A DNA stretch of 64,000 bases from contig NZ_CP139145.1 of the NCBI RefSeq assembly GCF_034048115.1, positions 2,852,001 through 2,916,000 on the forward strand, given 5' to 3'. Both the position numbers and the translations under genes were made by a program. Below are positions 34,816 to 42,876 of this stretch, piece after piece. Source of the DNA: Pseudarthrobacter sp. IC2-21. Its GTDB lineage: Bacteria > Actinomycetota > Actinomycetes > Actinomycetales > Micrococcaceae. The notes under the pieces were generated by a model. It was not told the origin of the DNA, made no database searches, and saw nothing but the letters and a program-made list of their open reading frames with translations. Each line of letters starts with the position of its first letter. Position 1 is the first letter of the stretch.

Positions 34816-35844
34816 GTGACGAACCTGGAAGTGGCACCCACAGAGGAAATCTGTCCCCCCGCCGGACCGGGCGGGACGGCCGGCCCCTGCCTCCAACTCT
34901 GGCCCCAGCGTGAGGTCCCGTTGGGTGGGGTGCGGGCCATGAACGTTCAGCGGACCCTCCCCCAGCGCGGCCTGCCCACCATCGGCGCCTGGTGCTTCCT
35001 GGACAGTTTCGGCCCGGACCGCACCGCCATGTCCGTGCTCCCCCACCCGCACACCGGCCTGCAGACAGTCACCTGGCCCCTCGCCGGGAACATCCGGCAC
35101 CGGGACAGCGTGGGCAGCGATGTGGTGGTCCGGCCCGGGGAACTGAACATCATGACGGCGGGGAGGGGGGTCTCCCACTCCGAGTTTGCGGTTCTGCCGG
35201 CTCCCGACGCCGGCGCGCTGCTGCCGCTGCAGCGTGGACTTCAGCTCTGGGTTGCCCTTCCTGACAGCGACCGCCACCGCGAACCGGCGTTCGAGCAGCA
35301 CCGCGATCTGCCCACGGCAACCGGGCCGGGGTTCACCGCCACTGTCATGGTGGGCGAATTCGCCGGGGCCGTATCACCGGCCACCATGTACTCCCCCATT
35401 GTCGGAGCCGACATAGTGTCCGATGGCCGCGCGGTCCTGCCACTCAACACTGCTTTTGAGCATGCTGTCCTGGTGCTCGACGGCGGGCTGATGCTGGATG
35501 GCCAACAGGTCCTGCCGGGCCCGCTGGGCTACTTGGGCGCCGGCCGGGAGGCGCTGGACGTTGAGGCCCGCCCCGGCACACGGTTCCTGCTCATCGGGGG
35601 CAAACCGTTCCAGGAGGAACTGCTGATGTGGTGGAACTTCGTGGGCCGCACGCATGACGAGGTGGCGCAGGCCCGCGAAGAGTGGGAGGCACAGGCGGCC
35701 CTGCCCGACGCAGAAGCCAGCGGGGCCCGCTACGGCCTGGTCCCGGGGCACGGCCCCGACGCCGGCGCAGAAGCCGGCCGCATCCCGGCTCCGCCGATGC
35801 CGGCAGTCAGGCTCGCGCCGCGGCGGCGCTCCCACGAATTCTGA
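34816..35844 (+). CDS. pirin family protein
   Basis: A 342-residue bicupin from a GTG start. The N-terminal cupin has the metal ligands in VLPHPHTGLQTVTWPLAGNIRHRDSVG and the conserved TAGRGVSHSEF. The C-terminal pirin_C domain covers ~190-300 (LPLNTAFEHAVLVLDGGLMLDGQQV...RFLLIGGKPFQEELLMWWNFVGRTHDEVAQAREEWEA). Bacterial pirins are Fe-binding and some act as quercetinases or redox sensors; the role here is unknown. It stands alone, divergent from the osmoprotectant operon. Confidence 0.92.
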   Translation: MTNLEVAPTEEICPPAGPGGTAGPCLQLWPQREVPLGGVRAMNVQRTLPQRGLPTIGAWCFLDSFGPDRTAMSVLPHPHTGLQTVTWPLAGNIRHRDSVGSDVVVRPGELNIMTAGRGVSHSEFAVLPAPDAGALLPLQRGLQLWVALPDSDRHREPAFEQHRDLPTATGPGFTATVMVGEFAGAVSPATMYSPIVGADIVSDGRAVLPLNTAFEHAVLVLDGGLMLDGQQVLPGPLGYLGAGREALDVEARPGTRFLLIGGKPFQEELLMWWNFVGRTHDEVAQAREEWEAQAALPDAEASGARYGLVPGHGPDAGAEAGRIPAPPMPAVRLAPRRRSHEF

Positions 35845-35883
35845 CCGGCTTACGGACAGGGTTCCCGCACGGACGGGGTTCCC

Positions 35884-36867
35884 TCACGAAGCGGGTTCCC
35901 GCACCAACTGCAGAACGCCGAACACCGGATCCTGGTCCAGTACCCGGACTTCGGTAATGCCGGCCGCGGCAAGGTACTTCCGGAAGGCGACCTGCAGTGG
36001 GACCACGTTCATGCCCAACCCGCTGCCCAGGATCACCGGGCCCTCGATTCCCAGCTTCCGGAGCGCCTGCGCGGCCAGCGCCGCCAAATCCTTGCCAGCC
36101 TGGTCCAGCAGGGCCTGGCTGGCCTCATGGCCGGCCGCGGCGGCGTCCACCACCAGGCGCGCCTGTTGGGCCCAGAACCGGCGGCCGGTTTCCGGTGAGT
36201 GGAAGAGCGCGATGAGCCGGTTGGGGTGGTCCACACCGCAGGCTGCAAGCAGGGCGGTGGTGAGCTGGTCGGCCGGGAGCCCCTGGTTCATGCGGCGCAG
36301 GCTGTGCCTGACGGCCTCACGGCCCAGCCAGTAGCCGCTGCCTTCGTCGCCGAGCAGATAGCCCCAGCCGCCGGCGCGGGCTTCCTCCCCCGCCGCATTC
36401 CTGCCCCAGGCCGCGGAGCCGGTTCCGGCAATCACGGCAACCCCGGAGTTCGCACGGCCGGCGGCGAGCAGCAGCCTCGAATCGTGGACCACCGTGACTT
36501 TGGCGCCCGGGGCATGCGGCGCGATGAGCGCAGCGAGGGCGGCAGCGTCGTCGTCGGTGTCGATTCCGCCGGCCCCCGCATATACCTGGGCCACGGCGCC
36601 GCCGCCGATCCGGGCGAAAAGGTCCGCAAGGTTCAGCGCGGCCTGTTCACGGCTGACGTTCTGGACGTTGGCGCTGCCCGCGGACTGGTCTGCCACCGCC
36701 ACGCCGTCCTCGAAGCGCACGCCGCGGGTCTTGGTCCCGCCGATGTCCAGGCCGATAATGGCTCCTGACCGGGTCAGGGAAGATGCTACGGTTCCGGGCT
36801 GGTTTCCGTCGCCGGTTCCGGGCTGGTTTCCGGAGGGCGCGGCCTGGGGGTGCTCGGTGTCAGTCAC
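35884..36867 (-). CDS. BadF/BadG/BcrA/BcrD-type ATPase, probable N-acetylglucosamine kinase
   Basis: A 327-residue ASKHA-fold sugar kinase. Phosphate-1 motif IIGLDIGGTKTRGVRFEDG, phosphate-2 VIAGTGSAAWGRN, and GGWGYLLGDEGSGYWLGREAVRHSLR are typical of GlcNAc-kinase-like members. GPVILGSGLGMN is the adenosine motif. The first ~32 residues are disordered and contain a tandem repeat of GNQPGTGD/GNQPGTV arising from a 24-bp direct repeat. The real start may be later. It likely phosphorylates amino sugar from wall recycling or chitin. Confidence 0.85.
   Translation of the reverse strand: MTDTEHPQAAPSGNQPGTGDGNQPGTVASSLTRSGAIIGLDIGGTKTRGVRFEDGVAVADQSAGSANVQNVSREQAALNLADLFARIGGGAVAQVYAGAGGIDTDDDAAALAALIAPHAPGAKVTVVHDSRLLLAAGRANSGVAVIAGTGSAAWGRNAAGEEARAGGWGYLLGDEGSGYWLGREAVRHSLRRMNQGLPADQLTTALLAACGVDHPNRLIALFHSPETGRRFWAQQARLVVDAAAAGHEASQALLDQAGKDLAALAAQALRKLGIEGPVILGSGLGMNVVPLQVAFRKYLAAAGITEVRVLDQDPVFGVLQLVREPAS
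36790..36832. repeat. short direct repeat in the kinase N-terminus
   Basis: GGTTCCGGGCTGGTTTCCG occurs at 36790-36808 and again at 36814-36832, a 24-bp period. It encodes a repeated GNQPGT tract at the start of the kinase and looks like a slippage product. Confidence 0.8.
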
Positions 36868-36914
36868 CCCATCAGCCTACTGAAGGGCCGTCGTCGTGTC
36901 CCAACCGACCTTCC

Positions 36915-37901
36915 TCAGCTGCCCTGCGAGCGCGCGGCCACCAGGCCGGCCAGAAGTTCCGGCCCTTCCTGCAGCACCAGTTCGCGGAAATACTTGACGG
37001 CATCCGGTTCTGCGTCCGGTCCGGGTTTCCGCCGGCGCCAGCCGAGTCCGATCTCCCGGTAGGCGAGGGCCGACTCGAGCGGCAGCTCAACCCAGCCCAT
37101 GTTTCCTGTTTCCGGGCTGACATGCCGCCCTGGCCCGTGGCCGCCCGGCGGGAGGATGCTGACCCCAAGACCCGCGGAGACCAGGCCGCGGGCTGTGTGC
37201 GTGTCCTGGCTTTCGAACGCGATCCGGGGGCGGAACCCCGCCTCACGGAAAAGCGCGTCGGTGAGCGAGCGCATGCCATACCCCGGTTCAAGCGCCACGA
37301 ACGGGTCTGTGCGGATGTCCTGCAGCGCCACACTGCGGCGGCCTGCCAGCGGGTGGCTGTGGTGTACCACCAGCCGCAGGGGCTCGCGGTACAGGGCGCT
37401 CGAGGCGATGCTGCTGCTGGCGCCGGGCACAGGCGCCGTAAGGGCGAGATCCGCCTGTCCTGCGGCGAGTTCCGCGAGGCAGGCGTCCCGGGCCCCCTGC
37501 CGCAGGATGAAACCAGCCTCCGGGTGCCGGCTGCGGAAGGCACTGATGAGCAGGGGCAGCGTGGCCTCGCCGAACGTGTGTTGGAAGGACAGCGAAATCT
37601 TTCCCCGCACCACATCCGATTCGTGCCGCACCAGGTCCAGTCCGGCCTGGAATTCACTCAGTGCCGCGTCGATATAGGGAAGCAGGGTCGTGGCGGCCGC
37701 CGTGAGGCGCACTCCCCGCCCGTCCCGGATGACCAGTTCAGTTCCGACGACGGCGCTGGCCCGGGACAGCGCCCTGCTCACCGTTGACTGGGGTACTCCG
37801 AGCAGTTCGGCCGTTTCCGTGACGTGCTGCGTGCGTCCGAGTTCCGCAAGGATGGGCAGCAGCGGCAGGAGCTTTGAGAGTTGCTGATGATCGGTGAGCA
37901 C
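36915..37901 (-). CDS. LysR-family transcriptional regulator
   Basis: A 328-residue LTTR. The N-terminal HTH is LLPILAELGRTQHVTETAELLGVPQSTVSRALSRASAVVGTELVIRDGRGVRLT, followed by the periplasmic-binding-like effector domain (GKISLSFQHTFGEATLPLLISAFRSRHPEAGFIL...). GTG 37901 is chosen because AAGGA lies 7 bp upstream. In-frame ATGs at 37967 and 37976 would add residues unlike the family and would overlap an LTTR-box-like dyad. It is divergent from an MFS exporter gene, the classic LTTR arrangement, and probably controls it. Confidence 0.88.
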   Translation of the reverse strand: MLTDHQQLSKLLPLLPILAELGRTQHVTETAELLGVPQSTVSRALSRASAVVGTELVIRDGRGVRLTAAATTLLPYIDAALSEFQAGLDLVRHESDVVRGKISLSFQHTFGEATLPLLISAFRSRHPEAGFILRQGARDACLAELAAGQADLALTAPVPGASSSIASSALYREPLRLVVHHSHPLAGRRSVALQDIRTDPFVALEPGYGMRSLTDALFREAGFRPRIAFESQDTHTARGLVSAGLGVSILPPGGHGPGRHVSPETGNMGWVELPLESALAYREIGLGWRRRKPGPDAEPDAVKYFRELVLQEGPELLAGLVAARSQGS

Positions 37902-37959
37902 GGGTTCGTCCTTCGCTGCGCCTGTAAACGTTCCATCTTCGCTATTGATACTAATTGGA

Positions 37960-37978
37960 TCATGCATTGGAAGCATGA
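37960..37978. promoter_or_regulatory. LTTR-box-like dyad between lysR and MFS genes
   Basis: TCATGC and GCATGA form a perfect 6-bp dyad with a 7-bp spacer (T-N-A type LysR box), 25 bp before the MFS start and 59 bp before the chosen lysR start. It is a candidate binding site for the adjacent LysR protein. Confidence 0.5.
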
Positions 37979-38002
37979 ATCCGTAACCCCTACCCTTGAT
38001 TC

Positions 38003-39271
38003 ATGCCAGACCTTGCCACCCCACCCGGATCGCCCGCCCCCTCCGGAAGCAGCGGGTCCCAGGGGAATGCTTGGCAGGGCCACCCTAAAGGCTCCGCCGC
38101 CTACGGCAAGATCCTCGCGGGGCTGGCCTTCGCGGGCGTGGCCACCTTTGCCCAGCTCTACTCCACCCAGGCCGTGCTGCCAATCATGGCTGCGGACCTG
38201 CAGGTCACGGCCGCCGAGGCAGCGCTGACGATCTCACTGGCGACAGTGGGGCTGGCTGTCACCGTTATCCCTTGGTCCTTCCTGGCGGACAGGATCGGCC
38301 GGGTCAAGGCGATGGCCTGGGGCATTTCGGCAGCCACCGCCTTTGGGCTCCTGGTGCCGCTGGCCCCCACCTTCGGGATGCTGCTTGCCCTCCGGCTGTT
38401 CGAAGGCATGGCCCTGGGCGGAATTCCGGCGATCGCGATCGCCTATTTGAATGAAGAGGTGAACCGCGCCCATGCGGCCGTGGCGGCAGGAAGCTACGTT
38501 GCCGGCACCACCCTGGGCGGCCTCGCCGGCCGGCTGGTTGCGGGCCCCGTGGGTGATGTGTGGGGCTGGCGGACAGCGGCCCTGGCGGTGTCCTTGCTGG
38601 CAACCGTGGCCGCCGTCCTCTTCCTGATCCTCATCCCCCGGGCCAAAGGGTTCGCGGCCACCAGAAAGGCGGGCCTTCGCGGCGCCCTGGCAACGCTCGG
38701 GGGCCACTTACGGAACCCCCGGCTGCTGGCGCTTTATGTCCAGGCGTTCCTGATGATGGGAGGCTTCGTGGCGGTTTACAACTACCTGGGCTTCCGGCTG
38801 TCCGCGGAGCCGTTCGCGCTCCCGGCCACCCTGATCAGTTTCATCTTCCTCGCCTACCTGTCAGGGACCGTGACTTCCCGGTGGGCCGGCGGCCTGACGG
38901 CCCGTTTCGGCCGCCGGAGCGTGCTGCTGGCAGGCCTTGGGCTGATGGCCGCGGGCCTTGCCCTGACGCTCACACCGGTGCTGGCCGTCATCCTTGCCGG
39001 GCTGGTGATTTTTACCGGCGGGTTTTTCGCGGCACACAGCATCGGCTCCGGCTGGACCGGAACCATCGCCACCGCCGGCCGGGCGCAGGCAGCATCGCTC
39101 TACAACCTGGCCTACTATCTTGGCTCAAGCCTCATCGGCTGGTCCGGCGGACTGCTCTTCCAATCGCTCGGCTGGACAGCCCTGGCCCTTGTCATCGTGG
39201 CCATGACGTTCGTAACGGCAGTGACGGTCGCCGTGGTGCATCCGCGGCTGAACCCGCCGGTACGGCCGTGA
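38003..39271 (+). CDS. MFS transporter (drug/metabolite exporter type)
   Basis: A 422-residue transporter with 12 predicted membrane segments after a ~35-residue disordered, Gly/Ser-rich N-terminus. YSTQAVLPIMAADLQVTAAEAALTISLATVGLAVTVIPWSFLADRIGRVKAM carries the MFS motif A. YLNEEVNRAHAAVAAGSYVAGTTLGGLAGRLVAGPVGD fits the YnfM/arabinose-efflux-like subgroup. The divergent LysR gene probably controls it. The substrate is unknown. Confidence 0.9.
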   Translation: MPDLATPPGSPAPSGSSGSQGNAWQGHPKGSAAYGKILAGLAFAGVATFAQLYSTQAVLPIMAADLQVTAAEAALTISLATVGLAVTVIPWSFLADRIGRVKAMAWGISAATAFGLLVPLAPTFGMLLALRLFEGMALGGIPAIAIAYLNEEVNRAHAAVAAGSYVAGTTLGGLAGRLVAGPVGDVWGWRTAALAVSLLATVAAVLFLILIPRAKGFAATRKAGLRGALATLGGHLRNPRLLALYVQAFLMMGGFVAVYNYLGFRLSAEPFALPATLISFIFLAYLSGTVTSRWAGGLTARFGRRSVLLAGLGLMAAGLALTLTPVLAVILAGLVIFTGGFFAAHSIGSGWTGTIATAGRAQAASLYNLAYYLGSSLIGWSGGLLFQSLGWTALALVIVAMTFVTAVTVAVVHPRLNPPVRP

Positions 39272-39431
39272 GCAGGGGAAGGCGCGGGCGGGCGGGGGCG
39301 TGCCCCGTGCAGAACTATCTGTCACGAAACCGCCCGTACCTCTGGCGATTGTTCGGGAATCGGCTCTGACCGAAGATGATCGGGCGGAATCGGACGTCTA
39401 GGATGAACTCAAGGACATTTGAGGAGATCCC

Positions 39432-39935
39432 ATGAGCACCAACCCAAAAAACATCCGGCCGGGAAGCCACGTCGAACCACTGGATGCCATTGATGAGCGG
39501 CTCCTCGCCGCCCTGGTGGACGATGCGAGGATCTCCAACAAGCAGCTGGCCGAGCTGGTGGGCATTGCCCCCTCCACCGCCCTCATGCGGACCCGTGCGC
39601 TGTCCGAGCGAGGGATCGTCCAAGGCTTTGAAGCCAAGCTCAGCCTCTCTGCGATCGGCCGGTCTGTCCAGGCGTTGGTGGCAGTCCGGCTCCGGGCACA
39701 CGATCGGGATCAGATCGACCGCTTTACGGCGCGGGTGCCCCACCTGCCCGCAGTGCTCTCAACCTTCCACACCTCAGGGTCCGTGGACTACCTGCTGCAC
39801 ATCGCCGTCGGAAGCACCGAGGACCTGCGGGACTGGGTCCTGGACAACCTGGCCACCGACCCCGTTGTGGGCCACACCGAAACGACCCTCGTCTTCGAGC
39901 ACATCCAGGGCAATCACGGACCGCTGCCGATCTAG
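39432..39935 (+). CDS. Lrp/AsnC-family transcriptional regulator
   Basis: A 167-residue regulator. The N-terminal winged HTH is LDAIDERLLAALVDDARISNKQLAELVGIAPSTALMRTRALSERGIVQGFEAKL. The C-terminal RAM domain (VQALVAVRLRAHDRDQIDRFTARVPHLPAVLSTFHTSGSVDYLLHIAVG) binds amino acids and mediates oligomerisation. It runs convergently toward an MFS gene whose predicted reading frame continues 162 bp into it on the opposite strand. GGAGA precedes the ATG. Confidence 0.9.
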   Translation: MSTNPKNIRPGSHVEPLDAIDERLLAALVDDARISNKQLAELVGIAPSTALMRTRALSERGIVQGFEAKLSLSAIGRSVQALVAVRLRAHDRDQIDRFTARVPHLPAVLSTFHTSGSVDYLLHIAVGSTEDLRDWVLDNLATDPVVGHTETTLVFEHIQGNHGPLPI

Positions 39936-41189
39936 CCCTTCCCGCTCCTGGCGTTGCCGCTGCAGAGCGGTCCGGAAAGTCACAACGGCGAGTGCCATTG
40001 CGGCAGCGCAGCACACGGTCACAAACGCCATGACTGCGGCCTCCAGGCCGAACGCGGCGGTGGCCCAGCCCAGCCCGATGACCGGGACGGCACTGCCCAG
40101 GTAGGTGATGACGTAGACAGTGCTGACCACCTGGGCGTGCTGCGAAACCTCCACTTTGGCGGCCACATCGTTGAAAACGGTCCGGAAGGCTACGCCCTGA
40201 CCGAGCCCGGCACAGACACTGGCCGCCACCAGCAGCCACAGGCTGTGCCAGGCCGCGGCGGTGGCCAGCAGCAGCACGGCCATCCCCAGGACCGCCAGGC
40301 CGGCCGGAACCACAAAGCGTCCCCGTGCTGCCAGCAGCTGGCTCAGCGCCGAGGCGCCAAGCGTCAAACCGGCCAGGGCACCGATCAGCGGGCGGGAGCC
40401 GGTGTCCAGGGCCTGCGCGAAGTAGCCCGGTGCCAGGGAGAGACAAAAACCAAAAACGGAAAAGCTGAGGAATCCGACGGCGGCGGCGAGCCAGAAGGCA
40501 CCCCGCGCCTCAGTGGACACCGACGGCCGGCGCGGAGCCAGGACCAGGATGGGCCTCGGTCCGGCCGGAAGCTTAATGGCGGGCCGGGCGTTCAGGAGGA
40601 CCAAGGGCACGAGCATTCCGGCGAGCGCCACCGAATGGACGTAGTAGGGTGCCGTCGTGGGTCCGGGCAGCAGGGACAGCACGCCGCCGATGACAGGACC
40701 CGCCGCCACGCCGCCGGCCGTGGCCAGCAGGGTGAAGCGGGAGGCCCACTCGGGGCGGGACGGGAGCAGTTCCCGCAGGGCGGCAGCACTGGCACCGGTG
40801 GCCAGCGCAACAGCCACACCCTGCAGCGCCCGGCCGGCCGACAACGCCAGCAGGTTCCCGGCCTGGGAGAACACCCACCCGCCGGCCAGTCCAGCCAGGA
40901 CAGCAAGGATAAGCGCGGCCCGCCTGCCAATATGATCGGACCAGTGCCCGGCCAGCATCAGCGTGGCCACCAGCGCCAGGACGTAGCTGGCAAAGGCGGC
41001 GGTCACCCCTAGCGGCGAGAGCCCCAGGTTTGCCTGCAGCAGCGGGTAGAGGGGTGTGGCCAGGTTCGCACCGACCAGCAGCAGGGAGATCACGGCTCCT
41101 GCCATGACCAGCCGGGCGGTGGTGGAGGCGTTCCAGCCCCGGCTCGCGGCTGTGGACGGGCGCATGCGGAGTTCATTGAAGACGGTCAT
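39774..41189 (-). CDS. MFS transporter with C-terminal extension overlapping the neighbouring gene
   Basis: A 471-residue protein with 12 membrane segments, motif A AGHWSDHIGRRAALI and an N-terminus RPSTAASRGWNASTTARLVMAGAVISLLLVGANLATPLYPLL. It resembles drug or amino acid exporters. The transporter part ends near residue 420 (VTFRTALQRQRQERE). The frame then runs ~50 hydrophilic residues antisense to the AsnC gene before a stop. That tail is unlike MFS sequence, so an ancestral stop near 39,940 may have been lost. ATG 41189 is chosen before TM1. The divergent AsnC-type gene at 41342 is a likely regulator. Confidence 0.85.
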   Translation of the reverse strand: MTVFNELRMRPSTAASRGWNASTTARLVMAGAVISLLLVGANLATPLYPLLQANLGLSPLGVTAAFASYVLALVATLMLAGHWSDHIGRRAALILAVLAGLAGGWVFSQAGNLLALSAGRALQGVAVALATGASAAALRELLPSRPEWASRFTLLATAGGVAAGPVIGGVLSLLPGPTTAPYYVHSVALAGMLVPLVLLNARPAIKLPAGPRPILVLAPRRPSVSTEARGAFWLAAAVGFLSFSVFGFCLSLAPGYFAQALDTGSRPLIGALAGLTLGASALSQLLAARGRFVVPAGLAVLGMAVLLLATAAAWHSLWLLVAASVCAGLGQGVAFRTVFNDVAAKVEVSQHAQVVSTVYVITYLGSAVPVIGLGWATAAFGLEAAVMAFVTVCCAAAMALAVVTFRTALQRQRQEREGLDRQRSVIALDVLEDEGRFGVAHNGVGGQVVQDPVPQVLGASDGDVQQVVHGP

Positions 41190-41341
41190 GAGGGGTGGCC
41201 TTGGCATCTGCCGGAGTTTGAGTTCCTTGTGGGATGCGCCCCGGGGTGTACGTGGATATCCAAAATTGTGGTCTATTGCTGCCGGATGGAGCCGCGGTAC
41301 GTGGTTGAATTGAGCAAAACACGCAATTTGTGGAAACAGCC

Positions 41342-41872
41342 ATGACTGAAAGTGACGGTTTGCATACTCTCGACTCAACCGACCTGAAAATACTGCTGGA
41401 GCTCATTCGTGATCCCCGCGTCCAGATCGGGGAACTCAGCGAACTGCTGGGCATTGCACGGAACACGGCTCAATCGCGCGTCCGGCGCCTACTGCGGGCG
41501 GGGGTGCTGCACGACGGCGGCCGCGAGATTGATCTCGCGGCGGTGGGGTACGACGTCGTCGCTTTCGTCACGATCGAAGTGACCCACCGGGAACTGGACG
41601 GAGTGGTGGGCTCGCTGCGGCTCCTGCCGCAGGTTTTGGAGGTCCACGAAATTTCCGGCCGGGGCGATGTGTGGTGCCGGGTTGTGGCCACCGATACCCA
41701 CAACCTGCAATCCGCCCTCCGCCAGATCCTCCGCATCAAGGGTGTCATCCGCACCGAAACGGTCCTGGCACTCCACACCCATATCCCCTACCGCACCGAA
41801 CCCCTGATCAGCCGGCTGGCGCAGGCCGCGCCGGGCAAGGCTAAGATTCCCAGGATGGATGACCTGACGTGA
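41342..41872 (+). CDS. Lrp/AsnC-family transcriptional regulator
   Basis: A 176-residue regulator. The HTH is LDSTDLKILLELIRDPRVQIGELSELLGIARNTAQSRVRRLLRAGVLHDGG, and the ligand domain begins at YDVVAFVTIEVTHRELDGVVGSLRLLPQVLEVHEISGRGDVWCRVVA. It is divergent from the MFS exporter, suggesting control of it. The stop overlaps the corA start by 4 bp (GTGA). An alternative GTG start 12 bp upstream exists. Confidence 0.9.
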   Translation: MTESDGLHTLDSTDLKILLELIRDPRVQIGELSELLGIARNTAQSRVRRLLRAGVLHDGGREIDLAAVGYDVVAFVTIEVTHRELDGVVGSLRLLPQVLEVHEISGRGDVWCRVVATDTHNLQSALRQILRIKGVIRTETVLALHTHIPYRTEPLISRLAQAAPGKAKIPRMDDLT

Positions 41873-42864
41873 CCATTATTGATAACGCCGTCTATGTTGA
41901 CGGCCTCCGCAGTGCAGAGCCGCAAAGCCTGGAGCAGACGTTTGAAACCCTCACCCATCACGGCGGGATGGCCTGGATCGGGCTGTACCGGCCCACTGCC
42001 GAGGAAATGGCTGCCGTGGCCGACGAGTTCGGGTTGCATGCCTTAGCGGTGGAGGATGCCGTTTCGGCGCATCAGCGGCCCAAGCTGGAGCGGTACGAAG
42101 ACAACCTGTTTACGGTGCTTCGGCCGGCACGCTACCTGGACTCCACCGAGACCGTCGAGTTCGGCGAACTGCACGTCTTTACCGGCCGGAACTTCGTGGT
42201 GACCATCCGCCATGCCGAAATGGCCGGGGTGGGCCGGGTGCGGCGTCGTCTGGAGGGCCGGCCGGACCTGCTCCGGCACGGCCCGGAAGCGGTCCTTTAT
42301 GCCCTGCTGGACATGGTGGTGGACGATTACGCGCCGGTGGTGGCCGGCCTGGAAAACGATATCGACGAAATCGAAGACCAGCTGTTCAGCGGAGACAGCA
42401 GCGTCTCACGCCGGATCTACGAGCTGGCCCGCGAAGTCATCCAGTTCCAGCGCGCCATCCATCCCCTGCCGGAGATGATGCAGCAGCTCAGGCGGGGCTT
42501 CGAAAAGTACGGCGTGAACACCGAACTCCAACACAGCCTTCGGGACGTGGAGGACCACGTGGAACGGGTGATCTCGCGTGCGGATTCGTTCCGTGACCTG
42601 CTGCAGAACGCGCTCACCCTGGACGGAACCCTGACCGCCAACCGGCAGAACGAGGCGAGCGCCGAACAGAACGAACAGGTCAAGAAGATCTCATCGTGGG
42701 CGGCCATTTTCTTCGCGCCGTCGTTCGTGGCCGGGGTGTACGGGATGAACTTCGACCACATGCCCGAACTTCACTGGGCCGCCGGCTATCCCATGGCCAT
42801 TGTGCTCATGGCAGCCACCGCAACGCTGATGTACGCCATTTTCAAGAGGAAGGGCTGGCTTTAG
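41869..42864 (+). CDS. corA: CorA-family magnesium/cobalt transporter
   Basis: A 331-residue CorA/ZntB-type channel. The large N-terminal cytosolic domain and long helix (LYALLDMVVDDYAPVVAGLENDIDEIEDQLF, then REVIQFQRAIHPLPEMM) lead to two C-terminal TMs. TM1 ends in the signature YGMNFDHMPELHW, with GMN forming the selectivity filter. The second TM, YPMAIVLMAATATLMYAIFKRKGWL, ends in basic residues. GTG start overlaps the preceding regulator stop by 4 bp. It is convergent with the ABC-F gene, 12 bp away. Confidence 0.95.
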   Translation: MTIIDNAVYVDGLRSAEPQSLEQTFETLTHHGGMAWIGLYRPTAEEMAAVADEFGLHALAVEDAVSAHQRPKLERYEDNLFTVLRPARYLDSTETVEFGELHVFTGRNFVVTIRHAEMAGVGRVRRRLEGRPDLLRHGPEAVLYALLDMVVDDYAPVVAGLENDIDEIEDQLFSGDSSVSRRIYELAREVIQFQRAIHPLPEMMQQLRRGFEKYGVNTELQHSLRDVEDHVERVISRADSFRDLLQNALTLDGTLTANRQNEASAEQNEQVKKISSWAAIFFAPSFVAGVYGMNFDHMPELHWAAGYPMAIVLMAATATLMYAIFKRKGWL

Positions 42865-42876
42865 CCGCGCCGGGTA

